From: Luidia sarsii
Lineage: Eukaryota; Echinodermata; Asteroidea; Paxillosida; Luidiidae
NCBI GenBank assembly: GCA_949987565.1
Contig: OX465114.1
Coordinates: 7,036,933-7,100,932 of the forward strand
Direction of reading: 5' to 3'
DNA: 64,000 nucleotides
The notes below the pieces were generated by a model. The model was not told the origin of the DNA and did no database searches. It saw nothing but the letters and a program-made list of their open reading frames with translations. The translations under genes were made by a program, and so were the position numbers. Shown here piece by piece: positions 38,922 through 51,855 of this stretch (position 1 is its first letter; the number at the start of each line of letters is the position of its first letter).

Positions 38922-40538
38922 CATCATACTGTGTTCGATTTCAGATTTATCACTACTGATGGATAGATCTTTCCAAGGCCTGTTAGCAGGTCAAGTTTTA
39001 GCTTCGTCAATATAAAAATGAAGGAGATATTAACGTGCAAAGTGTATTTTTCTTTCCAGCTGCTGTCCGCCGACTGACTGTTGTGTACTGCGCTCTGCAC
39101 ACACAAGCTGCCTGAGTGACTGAGGTTGGTTCTTTTTGCTTGATCATAAAATCATCATAGTATGTTCGATTTCAGATTTTTCACTGCTGATGGGTAGATC
39201 TTTCCAAGGCCTGTTAGCAGGCCAAGTTTTAGCTTCGTCAATATAATAATGAAGGACATATTAACGTGCAAAGTGTATTTTTCTTTCCAGCTGCTGTCCG
39301 CCGACTGACTGTTGTGTACTGCTGTCTGCACACACAAGCTGCCTGAGTGACTGAGGTTGGTTCTTTTTGCTTGATCATAAAATCATCATAGTATGTTCGA
39401 TTTCAGATTTATCACTACTAATGGATAGATCTTTCCAAGGCCTGTTAGCAGGTCAAGTTTTAGCTTCGTCAATATAAAAATTAAGGAGATATTAACGTGC
39501 AAAGTGTAGTTTTCTTTCCAGCTGCTGTCCGCCGACTGACTGTTGTGTACTGCTGTCTGCACACACAAGCTGCCTGAGTGACTGAGGTTGGTTCTTTTTG
39601 CTTGATCATAAAATCATCATACTGTGTTCGATTTCAGATTTTTCACTGCTGATGGATAGATCTTTCCAAGGCCTGTTAGCAGGTCAAGTTTTAGCTTCGT
39701 CAATATAAAAATGAAGGAGATATTAACGTGCAAAGTGTATTTTTCTTTCCAGCTGCTGTCCGCCGACTGACTGTTGTGTACTGCTGTCTGCACACACAAG
39801 CTGCCTAAGTGACTGAGGTTGGTTCTTTTTGCTTGATCATAAAATCATCATAGTATGTTCGATTTCAGATTTTTCACTGCTGATGGATAGATCTTAACAA
39901 GGCCTGTTAGCAGGCCAAGTTTTAGCTTCGTCAATATAATAATGAAGGAGATATTAACGTGCAAAGTTTATTTTTCTTTCCAGCTGCTGTCCTCCGACTG
40001 ACTGTTGTGTACTGCTGTCTGCACACACAAGCTGCCTAAGTGACTGAGGTTGGTTCTTTTTGCTTGATCATAAAATCATCATAGTATGTTCGATTTCAGA
40101 TTTTTCACTGCTGATGGATAGATCTTAACAAGGCCTGTTAGCAGGCCAAGTTTTAGCTTCGTCAATATAATACTAAAGGAGATATTAACGTGCAAAGTTT
40201 ATTTTTCTTTCCAGCTGCTGTCCTCCGACTGACTGTTGTGTACTGCTGTCTGCACACACAAGCTGCCTAAGTGACTGAGGTTGGTTCTTTTTGCTTGATC
40301 ATAAAATCATCATACTGTGTTCGATTTCAGATTTTTTAACACTGATGGATAGATCTTTTCAAGGCCTGTTAGCAGGCCAAGTTTTAGCTTCGTCAATATA
40401 ATAATGAAGGAGATATTAACGTGCAAAGTTCATTTTTCTTTCCAGCTGCTGTCCTCCGACTGACTGTTGTGTACTGCTGTCTGCACACACAAGCTGCCTA
40501 AGTGACTGAGGTTGGTTCTTTTTGCTTGATCGTAAAAT
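38922..40538. repeat. F-G-H-A2-I-J-K block (7 monomers)
   Basis: This is a shortened F block without L. J carries AATACTAAAGG, a variant shared with the J at 49547. K (40308-40538) has an extra C-to-T change giving ATTTTTTAACAC, and GTTCATTTTTC near 40431 instead of GTTTATTTTTC. The block ends with GATCGTAAAATC, a junction form common beyond 49 kb. Confidence 0.9.
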
Positions 40539-41924
40539 CATCATACTGTGTTCGATTTCAGATTTTTCAACACTGATGGATAGATCTTTTCAAGGCCTGT
40601 TAGCAGGCCAAGTTTTAGCTTCGTCAATATAAAAATGAAGGAGATATTAACGTGCAAAGTGTATTTTTCTTTCCAGCTGCTGTCCGCCGACTGACTGTTG
40701 TGTACTGCTGTCTGCACACACAAGCTGCCTGAGTGACTGAGGTTGGTTCTTTTTGCTTGATCATAAAATCATCATACTGTGTTCGATTTCAGATTTATCA
40801 CTACTGATGGATAGATCTTTCCAAGGCCTGTTAGCAGGTCAAGTTTTAGCTTCGTCAATATAAAAATGAAGGAGATATTAACGTGCAAAGTGTATTTTTC
40901 TTTCCAGCTGCTGTCCGCCGACTGACTGTTGTGTACTGCTGTCTGCACACACAAGCTGCCTGAGTGACTGAGGTTGGTTCTTTTTGCTTGATCATAAAAT
41001 CATCATACTGTGTTCGATTTCAGATTTATCACTACTGATGGATAGATCTTTCCAAGGCCTGTTAGCAGGTCAAGTTTTAGCTTCGTCAATATAAAAATGA
41101 AGGAGATATTAACGTGCAAAGTGTATTTTTCTTTCCAGCTGCTGTCCGCCGACTGACTGTTGTGTACTGCTGTCTGCACACACAAGCTGCCTGAGTGACT
41201 GAGGTTGGTTCTTTTTGCTTGATCATAAAATCATCATACTTTGTTTGATTTCAGATTTTTCACTACTGATGGATAGATCTTTTCAGGGCCTGTTAGCAGG
41301 TCAAGTTTTAGCTTCGTCAATATAAAAATGAAGGAGATATTAACGTGCAAAGTGTATTTTTCTTTCCAGCTGCTGTCCGCCGACTGACTGTTTTGTACTG
41401 CTGTCTGCACACACAAGCTGCCTGAGTGACTGAGGTTGGTTCTTTTTACTTGATCATAAAATCATCATAGTATGTTCGATTTCAGATTTTTCACTGCTGA
41501 TGGATAGATCTTTCCAAGGCCTGTTAGCAGGCCAAGTTTTAGCTTCGTCAATATAATAATGAAGGAGATATTAACGTGCAAAGTTTATTTTTCTTTCCAG
41601 CTGCTGTCCTCCGACTGACTGTTGTGTACTGCTGTCTGCAAACACAAGCTGCCTGAGTGACTGAGGTTGGTTCTTTTTGCTTGATCATAAAATCATCATA
41701 CTGTGTTCGATTTCAGATTTATCACTACTGATGGATAGATCTTTCCAAGGCCTGTTAGCAGGTCAAGTTTAAGCTTCGTCAATATAATAATGAAGGAGAT
41801 ATTAACGTGTAAAGTTTATTTTTCTTTCCAGCTGCTGTCCTCCGACTGACTGTTGTGTACTGCTGTCTGCACACACAAGCTGCCTGAGTGACTGAGGTTG
41901 GTTCTTTTTGCTTGATCATAAAAT
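40539..41924. repeat. N-B-B-C/D-E-O block (6 monomers)
   Basis: N has a K front (TTTTCAACACTG, TTTTCAAGG, CAGGCC) joined to a GTGTATT/GTCCGCC back. It is the only N left of 50 kb. C/D is a C front (TTTGTTTG, TTTTCAGGG) joined to a D back (TTTTGTAC, TTTACTTG). The first O monomer of the window closes the block, with AAGCTT at 41771-41776. Confidence 0.88.
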
Positions 41925-44900
41925 CATCATACTGTGTTCGATTTCAGATTTATCACTACTGATGGATAGATCTTTCCAAGGCCTGTTAGCAGGTCAAGTT
42001 TTAGCTTCGTCAATATAAAAATGAAGGAAATATTAACGTGCAAAGTGTATTTTTCTTTCCAGCTGCTGTCCGCCGACTGACTGTTGTGTACTGCTGTCTG
42101 CACACACAAGCTGCCTGAGTGACTGAGGTTGGTTCTTTTTGCTTGATCATAAAATCATCATACTTTGTTTGATTTCAGATTTTTCACTACTGATGGATAG
42201 ATCTTTTCAGGGCCTGTTAGCAGGTCAAGTTTTAGCTTCGTCAATATAAAAATGAAGGAGATATTAACGTGCAAAGTGTATTTTTCTTTCCAGCTGCTGT
42301 CCGCCGACTGACTGTTGTGTACTGCTGTCTGCACACACAAGCTGCCTGAGTGACTGAGGTTGGTTCTTTTTGCTTGATCATAAAATCATCATACTGTGTT
42401 CGATTTCAGATTTATCACTACTGATGGATAGATCTTTCCAAGGCCTGTTAGCAGGTCAAGTTTTAGCTTCGTCAATATAAAAATGAAGGAGATATTAACG
42501 TGCAAAGTGTATTTTTCTTTCCAGCTGCTGTCCGCCGACTGACTGTTGTGTACTGCTGTCTGCACACACAAGCTGCCTGAGTGACTGAGGTTGGTTCTTT
42601 TTGCTTGATCATAAAATCATCATACTTTGTTTGATTTCAGATTTTTCACTACTGATGGATAGATCTTTTCAGGGCCTGTTAGCAGGTCAAGTTTTAGCTT
42701 CGTCAATATAAAAATGAAGGAGATATTAACGTGCAAAGTGTATTTTTCTTTCCAGCTGCTGTCCGCCGACTGACTGTTTTGTACTGCTGTCTGCACACAC
42801 AAGCTGCCTGAGTGACTGAGGTTGGTTCTTTTTACTTGATCATAAAATCATCATAGTATGTTCGATTTCAGATTTTTCACTGCTGATGGATAGATCTTTC
42901 CAAGGCCTGTTAGCAGGCCAAGTTTTAGCTTCGTCAATATAATAATGAAGGAGATATTAACGTGCAAAGTTTATTTTTCTTTCCAGCTGCTGTCCTCCGA
43001 CTGACTGTTGTGTACTGCTGTCTGCAAACACAAGCTGCCTGAGTGACTGAGGTTGGTTCTTTTTGCTTGATCATAAAATCATCATACTGTGTTCGATTTC
43101 AGATTTATCACTACTGATGGATAGATCTTTCCAAGGCCTGTTAGCAGGTCAAGTTTAAGCTTCGTCAATATAATAATGAAGGAGATATTAACGTGTAAAG
43201 TTTATTTTTCTTTCCAGCTGCTGTCCTCCGACTGACTGTTGTGTACTGCTGTCTGCACACACAAGCTGCCTGAGTGACTGAGGTTGGTTCTTTTTGCTTG
43301 ATCATAAAATCATCATACTGTGTTCGATTTCAGATTTATCACTACTGATGGATAGATCTTTCCAAGGCCTGTTAGCAGGTCAAGTTTTAGCTTCGTCAAT
43401 ATAAAAATGAAGGAAATATTAACGTGCAAAGTGTATTTTTCTTTCCAGCTGCTGTCCGCCGACTGACTGTTGTGTACTGCTGTCTGCACACACAAGCTGC
43501 CTGAGTGACTGAGGTTGGTTCTTTTTGCTTGATCATAAAATCATCATACTTTGTTTGATTTCAGATTTTTCACTACTGATGGATAGATCTTTTCAGGGCC
43601 TGTTAGCAGGTCAAGTTTTAGCTTCGTCAATATAAAAATGAAGGAGATATTAACGTGCAAAGTGTATTTTTCTTTCCAGCTGCTGTCCGCCGACTGACTG
43701 TTGTGTACTGCTGTCTGCACACACAAGCTGCCTGAGTGACTGAGGTTGGTTCTTTTTGCTTGATCATAAAATCATCATACTGTGTTCGATTTCAGATTTA
43801 TCACTACTGATGGATAGATCTTTCCAAGGCCTGTTAGCAGGTCAAGTTTTAGCTTCGTCAATATAAAAATGAAGGAGATATTAACGTGCAAAGTGTATTT
43901 TTCTTTCCAGCTGCTGTCCGCCGACTGACTGTTTTGTACTGCTGTCTGCACACACAAGCTGCCTGAGTGACTGAGGTTGGTTCTTTTTACTTGATCATAA
44001 AATCATCATAGTATGTTCGATTTCAGATTTTTCACTGCTGATGGATAGATCTTTCCAAGGCCTGTTAGCAGGCCAAGTTTTAGCTTCGTCAATATAATAA
44101 TGAAGGAGATATTAACGTGCAAAGTTTATTTTTTTTTCCAGCTGCTGTCCTCCGACTGACTGTTGTGTACTGCTGTCTGCAAACACAAGCTGCCTGAGTG
44201 ACTGAGGTTGGTTCTTTTTGCTTGATCATAAAATCATCATACTGTGTTCGATTTCAGATTTATCACTACTGATGGATAGATCTTTCCAAGGCCTGTTAGC
44301 AGGTCAAGTTTAAGCTTCGTCAATATAATAATGAAGGAGATATTAACGTGTAAAGTTTATTTTTCTTTCCAGCTGCTGTCCTCCGACTGACTGTTGTGTA
44401 CTGCTGTCTGCACACACAAGCTGCCTGAGTGACTGAGGTTGGTTCTTTTTGCTTGATCATAAAATCATCATACTGTGTTCGATTTCAGATTTATCACTAC
44501 TGATGGATAGATCTTTCCAAGGCCTGTTAGCAGGTCAAGTTTTAGCTTCGTCAATATAAAAATGAAGGAGATATTAACGTGCAAAGTGTATTTTTCTTTC
44601 CAGCTGCTGTCCGCCGACTGACTGTTGTGTACTGCTGTCTGCACACACAAGCTGCCTGAGTGACTGAGGTTGGTTCTTTTTGCTTGATCATAAAATCATC
44701 ATAGTATGTTCGATTTCAGATTTTTCACTGCTGATGGATAGATCTTTCCAAGGCCTGTTAGCAGGCCAAGTTTTAGCTTCGTCAATATAAAAATGAAGGA
44801 GATATTAACGTGCAAAGTTTATTTTTCTTTCCAGCTGCTGTCCTCCGACTGACTGTTGTGTACTGCTGTCTGCAAACACAAGCTGCCTGAGTGACTGAGG

Positions 44901-47236
44901 TTGGTTCTTTTTGCTTGATCATAAAATCATCATACTGTGTTCGATTTCAGATTTATCACTACTGATGGATAGATCTTTTCAGGGCCTGTTAGCAGGTCAA
45001 GTTTTAGCTTCGTCAATATAAAATGAAGGAGATATTAACGTGCAAAGTGTATTTTTCTTTCCAGCTGCTGTCCGCCGACTGACTGTTGTGTACTGCTGTC
45101 TGCACACACAAGCTGCCTGAGTGACTGAGGTTGGTTCTTTTTGCTTGATCATAAAATCATCATACTTTGTTTGATTTCAGATTTTTCACTACTGATGGAT
45201 AGATCTTTTCAGGGCCTGTTAGCAGGTCAAGTTTTAGCTTCGTCAATATAAAAATGAAGGAGATATTAACGTGCAAAGTGTATTTTTCTTTCCAGCTGCT
45301 GTCCGCCGACTGACTGTTTTGTACTGCTGTCTGCACACACAAGCTGCCTGAGTGACTGAGGTTGGTTCTTTTTACTTGATCATAAAATCATCATAGTATG
45401 TTCGATTTCAGATTTTTCACTGCTGATGGATAGATCTTTCCAAGGCCTGTTAGCAGGCCAAGTTTTAGCTTCGTCAATATAATAATGAAGGAGATATTAA
45501 CGTGCAAAGTTTATTTTTCTTTCCAGCTGCTGTCCTCCGACTGACTGTTGTGTACTGCTGTCTGCAAACACAAGCTGCCTGAGTGACTGAGGTTGGTTCT
45601 TTTTGCTTGATCATAAAATCATCATACTGTGTTCGATTTCAGATTTATCACTACTGATGGATAGATCTTTCCAAGGCCTGTTAGCAGGTCAAGTTTAAGC
45701 TTCGTCAATATAATAATGAAGGAGATATTAACGTGTAAAGTTTATTTTTCTTTCCAGCTGCTGTCCTCCGACTGACTGTTGTGTACTGCTGTCTGCACAC
45801 ACAAGCTGCCTGAGTGACTGAGGTTGGTTCTTTTTGCTTGATCATAAAATCATCATACTGTGTTCGATTTCAGATTTATCACTACTGATGGATAGATCTT
45901 TCCAAGGCCTGTTAGCAGGTCAAGTTTTAGCTTCGTCAATATAAAAATGAAGGAGATATTAACGTGCAAAGTGTATTTTTCTTTCCAGCTGCTGTCCGCC
46001 GACTGACTGTTGTGTACTGCTGTCTGCACACACAAGCTGCCTGAGTGACTGAGGTTGGTTCTTTTTGCTTGATCATAAAATCATCATACTTTGTTTGATT
46101 TCAGATTTTTCACTACTGATGGATAGATCTTTTCAGGGCCTGTTAGCAGGTCAAGTTTTAGCTTCGTCAATATAAAAATGAAGGAGATATTAACGTGCAA
46201 AGTGTATTTTTCTTTCCAGCTGCTGTCCGCCGACTGACTGTTGTGTACTGCTGTCTGCACACACAAGCTGCCTGAGTGACTGAGGTTGGTTCTTTTTGCT
46301 TGATCATAAAATCATCATACTGTGTTCGATTTCAGATTTATCACTACTGATGGATAGATCTTTCCAAGGCCTGTTAGCAGGTCAAGTTTTAGCTTCGTCA
46401 ATATAAAAATGAAGGAGATATTAACGTGCAAAGTGTATTTTTCTTTCCAGCTGCTGTCCGCCGACTGACTGTTTTGTACTGCTGTCTGCACACACAAGCT
46501 GCCTGAGTGACTGAGGTTGGTTCTTTTTACTTGATCATAAAATCATCATAGTATGTTCGATTTCAGATTTTTCACTGCTGATGGATAGATCTTTCCAAGG
46601 CCTGTTAGCAGGCCAAGTTTTAGCTTCGTCAATATAATAATGAAGGAGATATTAACGTGCAAAGTTTATTTTTCTTTCCAGCTGCTGTCCTCCGACTGAC
46701 TGTTGTGTACTGCTGTCTGCAAACACAAGCTGCCTGAGTGACTGAGGTTGGTTCTTTTTGCTTGATCATAAAATCATCATACTGTGTTCGATTTCAGATT
46801 TATCACTACTGATGGATAGATCTTTCCAAGGCCTGTTAGCAGGTCAAGTTTAAGCTTCGTCAATATAATAATGAAGGAGATATTAACGTGTAAAGTTTAT
46901 TTTTCTTTCCAGCTGCTGTCCTCCGACTGACTGTTGTGTACTGCTGTCTGCACACACAAGCTGCCTGAGTGACTGAGGTTGGTTCTTTTTGCTTGATCAT
47001 AAAATCATCATACTGTGTTCGATTTCAGATTTATCACTACTGATGGATAGATCTTTCCAAGGCCTGTTAGCAGGTCAAGTTTTAGCTTCGTCAATATAAA
47101 AATGAAGGAGATATTAACGTGCAAAGTGTATTTTTCTTTCCAGCTGCTGTCCGCCGACTGACTGTTGTGTACTGCTGTCTGCACACACAAGCTGCCTGAG
47201 TGACTGAGGTTGGTTCTTTTTGCTTGATCATAAAAT
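41925..47236. repeat. O-marked five/six-monomer higher-order repeat (23 monomers)
   Basis: The order is B C B C/D E O; B C D E O; B L B/C C/D E O; B C D E O; B. Including 41771, the O-type AAGCTT sites lie at 41771, 43157, 44312, 45697 and 46852, so spacing alternates 1386, 1155, 1385 and 1155 bp. All O monomers share two private changes (GTTTAAGCTT and GTGTAAAG), so they descend from one founder. The B/C chimera at 44928-45157 lacks one A near 45020. One E has a run of Ts at 44131-44137 caused by a C-to-T change. Confidence 0.92.
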
Positions 47237-48853
47237 CATCATAGTATGTTTGATTTCAGATTTTTCACTGCTGATGGATAGATCTTTCCAAGGCCTGTTA
47301 GCAGGCCAAGTTTTAGCTTCGTCAATATAAAAATGAAGGAGATATTAACGTGCAAAGTTTATTTTTCTTTCCAGCTGCTGTCCTCCGACTGACTGTTGTG
47401 TACTGCTGTCTGCAAACACAAGCTGCCTGAGTGACTGAGGTTGGTTCTTTTTGCTTGATCATAAAATCATCATACTGTGTTCGATTTCAGATTTATCACT
47501 ACTGATGGATAGATCTTTCCAAGGCCTTTTAGCAGGTCAAGGTTTAGCTTCGTCAATATAAAAATGAAGGAGATATTAACGTGCAAAGTGTATTTTTCTT
47601 TCCAGCTGCTGTCCGCCGACTGACTGTTGTGTACTGCTGTCTGCACACACAAGCTGCCTGAGTGACTGAGGTTGGTTCTTTTTGCTTGATAATAAAATCA
47701 TCATACTGTGTTCGATTTCAGATTTTTCACTGCTGATGGATAGATCTTTCCAAGGCCTGTTAGCAGGTCAAGTTTTAGCTTCGTCAATATAAAAATGAAG
47801 GAGATATTAACGTGCAAAGTGTATTTTTCTTTCCAGCTGCTGTCCGCCGACTGACTGTTGTGTACTGCTGTCTGCACACACAAGCTGCCTGAGTGACTGA
47901 GGTTGGTTCTTTTTGCTTGATCATAAAATCATCATACTGTGTTCGATTTCAGATTTATCACTACTGATGGATAGATCTTTCCAAGGCCTGTTAGCAGGTC
48001 AAGTTTTAGCTTCGTCAATATAAAAATGAAGGAGATATTAACGTGCAAAGTGTATTTTTCTTTCCAGCTGCTGTCCGCCGACTGACTGTTGTGTACTGCT
48101 GTCTGCACACACAAGCTGCCTGAGTGACTGAGGTTGGTTCTTTTTGCTTGATCATAAAATCATTATACTTTGTTTGATTTCAGATTTTTCACTACTGATG
48201 GATAGATCTTTTCAGGGCCTGTTAGCAGGTCAAGTTTTAGCTTCGTCAATATAAAAATGAAGGAGATATTAACGTGCAAAGTGTATTTTTCTTTCCAGCT
48301 GCTGTCCGCCGACTGACTGTTGTGTACTGCTGTCTGCACACACAAGCTGCCTGAGTGACTGAGGTTGGTTCTTTTTGCTTGATCATAAAATCATCATACT
48401 GTGTTCGATTTCAGATTTATCACTACTGATGGATAGATCTTTCCAAGGCCTGTTAGCAGGTCAAGTTTTAGCTTCGTCAATATAAAAATGAAGGAGATAT
48501 TAACGTGCAAAGTGTATTTTTCTTTCCAGCTGCTGTCCGCCGACTGACTGTTTTGTACTGCTGTCTGCACACACAAGCTGCCTGAGTGACTGAGGTTGGT
48601 TCTTTTTACTTGATCATAAAATCATCATAGTATGTTCGATTTCAGATTTTTCACTGCTGATGGATAGATCTTTCCAAGGCCTGTTAGCAGGCCAAGTTTT
48701 AGCTTCGTCAATATAATAATGAAGGAGATATTACCGTGCAAAGTTTATTTTTCTTTCCAGCTGCTGTCCTCCGACTGACTGTTGTGTACTGCTGTCTGCA
48801 AACACAAGCTGCCTGAGTGACTGAGGTTGGTTCTTTTTGCTTGATCATAAAAT
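47237..48853. repeat. L-M-A-B-C-D-E block (7 monomers)
   Basis: Standard cassette order in a right-hand position before the last F. Private single-base changes show limited drift: G at 47541 (CAAGGTTTAGC), T at 48164 (CATTATAC) and C at 48734 (TTACCGTGC). L has TGTTTGATTTC. Confidence 0.9.
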
Positions 48854-51800
48854 CATCATACTGTGTTCGATTTCAGATTTATCACTACTGATGGATAGAT
48901 CTTTCCAAGGCCTGTTAGCAGGTCAAGTTTTAGCTTCGTCAATATAAAAATGAAGGAGATATTAACGTGCAAAGTGTATTTTTCTTTCCAGCTGCTGTCC
49001 GCCGACTGACTGTTGTGTACTGCGCTCTGCACACACAAGCTGCCTGAGTGACTGAGGTTGGTTCTTTTTGCTTGATCATAAAATCATCATAGTATGTTCG
49101 ATTTCAGATTTTTCACTGCTGATGGGTAGATCTTTCCAAGGCCTGTTAGCAGGCCAAGTTTTAGCTTCGTCAATATAATAATGAAGGACATATAAACGTG
49201 CAAAGTGTATTTTTCTTTCCAGCTGCTGTCCGCCGACTGACTGTTGTGTACTGCTGTCTGCACACACAAGCTGCCTGAGTGACTGAGGTTGGTTCTTTTT
49301 GCTTGATCATAAAATCATCATAGTATGTTCGATTTCAGATTTTTCACTGCTGATGGATAGATCTTAACAAGGCCTGTTAGCAGGCCAAGTTTTAGCTTCG
49401 TCAATATAATAATGAAGGAGATATTAACGTGCAAAGTTTATTTTTCTTTCCAGCTGCTGTCCTCCGACTGACTGTTGTGTACTGCTGTCTGCACACACAA
49501 GCTGCCTAAGTGACTGAGGTTGGTTCTTTTTGCTTGATCATAAAATCATCATAGTATGTTCGATTTCAGATTTTTCACTACTGATGGATAGATCTTAACA
49601 AGGCCTGTTAGCAGGCCAAGTTTTAGCTTCGTCAATATAATACTAAAGGAGATATTAACGTGCAAAGTTTATTTTTCTTTCCAGCTGCTGTCCTCCGACT
49701 GACTGTTGTGTACTGCTGTCTGCACACACAAGCTGCCTAAGTGACTGAGGTTGGTTCTTTTTGCTTGATCATAAAATCATCATACTGTGTTCGATTTCAG
49801 ATTTTTCAACACTGATGGATAGATCTTTTCAAGGCCTGTTAGCAGGCCAAGTTTTAGCTTCGTCAATATAATAATGAAGGAGATATTAACGTGCAAAGTT
49901 TATTTTTCTTTCCAGCTGCTGTCCTCCGACTGACTGTTGTGTACTGCTGTCTGCACACACAAGCTGCCTAAGTGACTGAGGTTGGTTCTTTTTGCTTGAT
50001 CGTAAAATCATCATACTGTGTTCGATTTCAGATTTTTCAACACTGATGGATAGATCTTTTCAAGGCCTGTTAGCAGGCCAAGTTTTAGCTTCGTCAATAT
50101 AATAATGAAGGAGATATTAACGTGCAAAGTGTATTTTTCTTTCCAGCTGCTGTCCGCCGACTGACTGTTGTGTACTGCTGTCTGCACACACAAGCTGCCT
50201 CAGTGACTGAGGTTGGTTCTTTTTGCTTGATCATAAAATCATCATAGTATGTTCGATTTCAGATTTACCACTACTAATTGATAGATCTTTCCAAGGCCTG
50301 TTAGCAGGTCAAGTTTTAGCTTCGTCAATATAAAAATGAAGGAGATATTAACGTGCAAAGTGTATTTTTCTTTCCAGCTGCTGTCCGCCGACTGACTGTT
50401 GTGTACTGCTGTCTGCACACACAAGCTGCCTGAGTGACTGAGGTTGGTTCTTTTTCCTTGATCATAAAATCATCATAGTATGTTCGATTTCAGATTTTTC
50501 ACTGCTGATGGATAGATCTTTCCAAGGCCTGTTAGCAGGCCAAGTTTTAGCTTCGTCAATATAAAAATGAAGGAAATATTAACGTGCAAAGTGTATTTTT
50601 CTTTCCAGCTGCTGTCCGCCGACTGACTGTTGTGTACTGCTGTCTGCACACACAAGCTGCCTGAGTGACTGAGGTTGGTTCTTTTTGCTTGATCATAAAA
50701 TCATCATACTGTGTTCGATTTCAGATTTTTCACTGCTGATGGATAGATCTTTCCAAGGCCTGTTAGCAGGTCAAGTTTTAGCTTCGTCAATATAAAAATG
50801 AAGGAGATATTAAAGTGCAAAGTGTATTTTTCTTTCCAGCTGCTGTCCGCCGACTGACTGTTGTGTACTGCTGTCTGCACACACAAGCTGCCTAAGTGAC
50901 TGAGGTTGGTTCTTTTTGCTTGATCATAAAATCATCATAGTATGTTCGATTTCAGATTTTTCACTGCTTATGGATAGATCTTTCCAAGGCCTGTTAGCAG
51001 GCCAAGTTTTAGCTTCGTCAATATAATAATGAAGGAGATATTAACGTGCAAAGTTTATTTTTCTTTCCAGCTGCTGTCCTCCGACTGACTGTTGTGTACT
51101 GCTGTCTGCACACACAAGCTGCCTAAGTGACAGAGGTTGGTTCTTTTTGCTTGATCGTAAAATCATCATACTGTGTTCGATTTCAGATTTTTCAACACTG
51201 ATGGATAGATCTTTTCAAGGCCTGTTAGCAGGCCAAGTTTTAGCTTCGTCAATATAATAATAAGGAAATATTAACGTGCAAAGTGTATTTTTCTTTCCAG
51301 CTGCTGTCCGCCGACTGACTGTTGTGTACTGCTGTCTGCACACACAAGCTGCCTAAGTGACTGAGGTTGGTTCTTTTTGCTTGATCATAAAATCATCATA
51401 GTATGTTCGATTTCAGATTTATCACTACTAATGGATAGATCTTTCCAAGGCCTGTTAGCAGGTCAAGTTTTAGCTTCGTCAATATAAAAATTAAGGAGAT
51501 ATTAACGTGCAAAGTGTAGTTTTCTTTCCAGCTGCTGTCCGCCGACTGACTGTTGTGTACTGCTGTCTGCACACACAAGCTGCCTGAGTGACTGAGGTTG
51601 GTTCTTTTTGCTTGATCATAAAATCATCATACTGTGTTCGATTTCAGATTTTTCAACACTGATGGATAGATCTTTTCAAGGCCTGTTAGCAGGCCAAGTT
51701 TTAGCTTCGTCAATATAAAAATGAAGGAGATATTAACGTGCAAAGTGTATTTTTCTTTCCAGCTGCTGTCCGCCGACTGACTGTTGTGTACTGCTGTCTG

Positions 51801-51855
51801 CACACACAAGCTGCCTGAGTGACTGAGGTTGGTTCTTTTTGCTTGATCATAAAAT
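48854..51855. repeat. Transition block F-G-I-J-K-N-P-Q-R-S-T-H-N (13 monomers)
   Basis: F and G are followed directly by I, so H and A2 are missing compared with other F blocks. After K come N and the first P, Q, R, S and T monomers of the window. T (51164-51393) lacks one base near 51251 (ATAATAATAAGG). G has a private A at 49194 (TATAAACG). Repertoires from the left and right parts of the window meet here. Confidence 0.9.

Noticed and set aside
49076..49267. A 63-codon minus-strand open frame in a shifted register
   Set aside because: It exists only because one base change at 49194 (TATAAACG) removes a stop in one G monomer. It starts at GTG and has no counterpart elsewhere.
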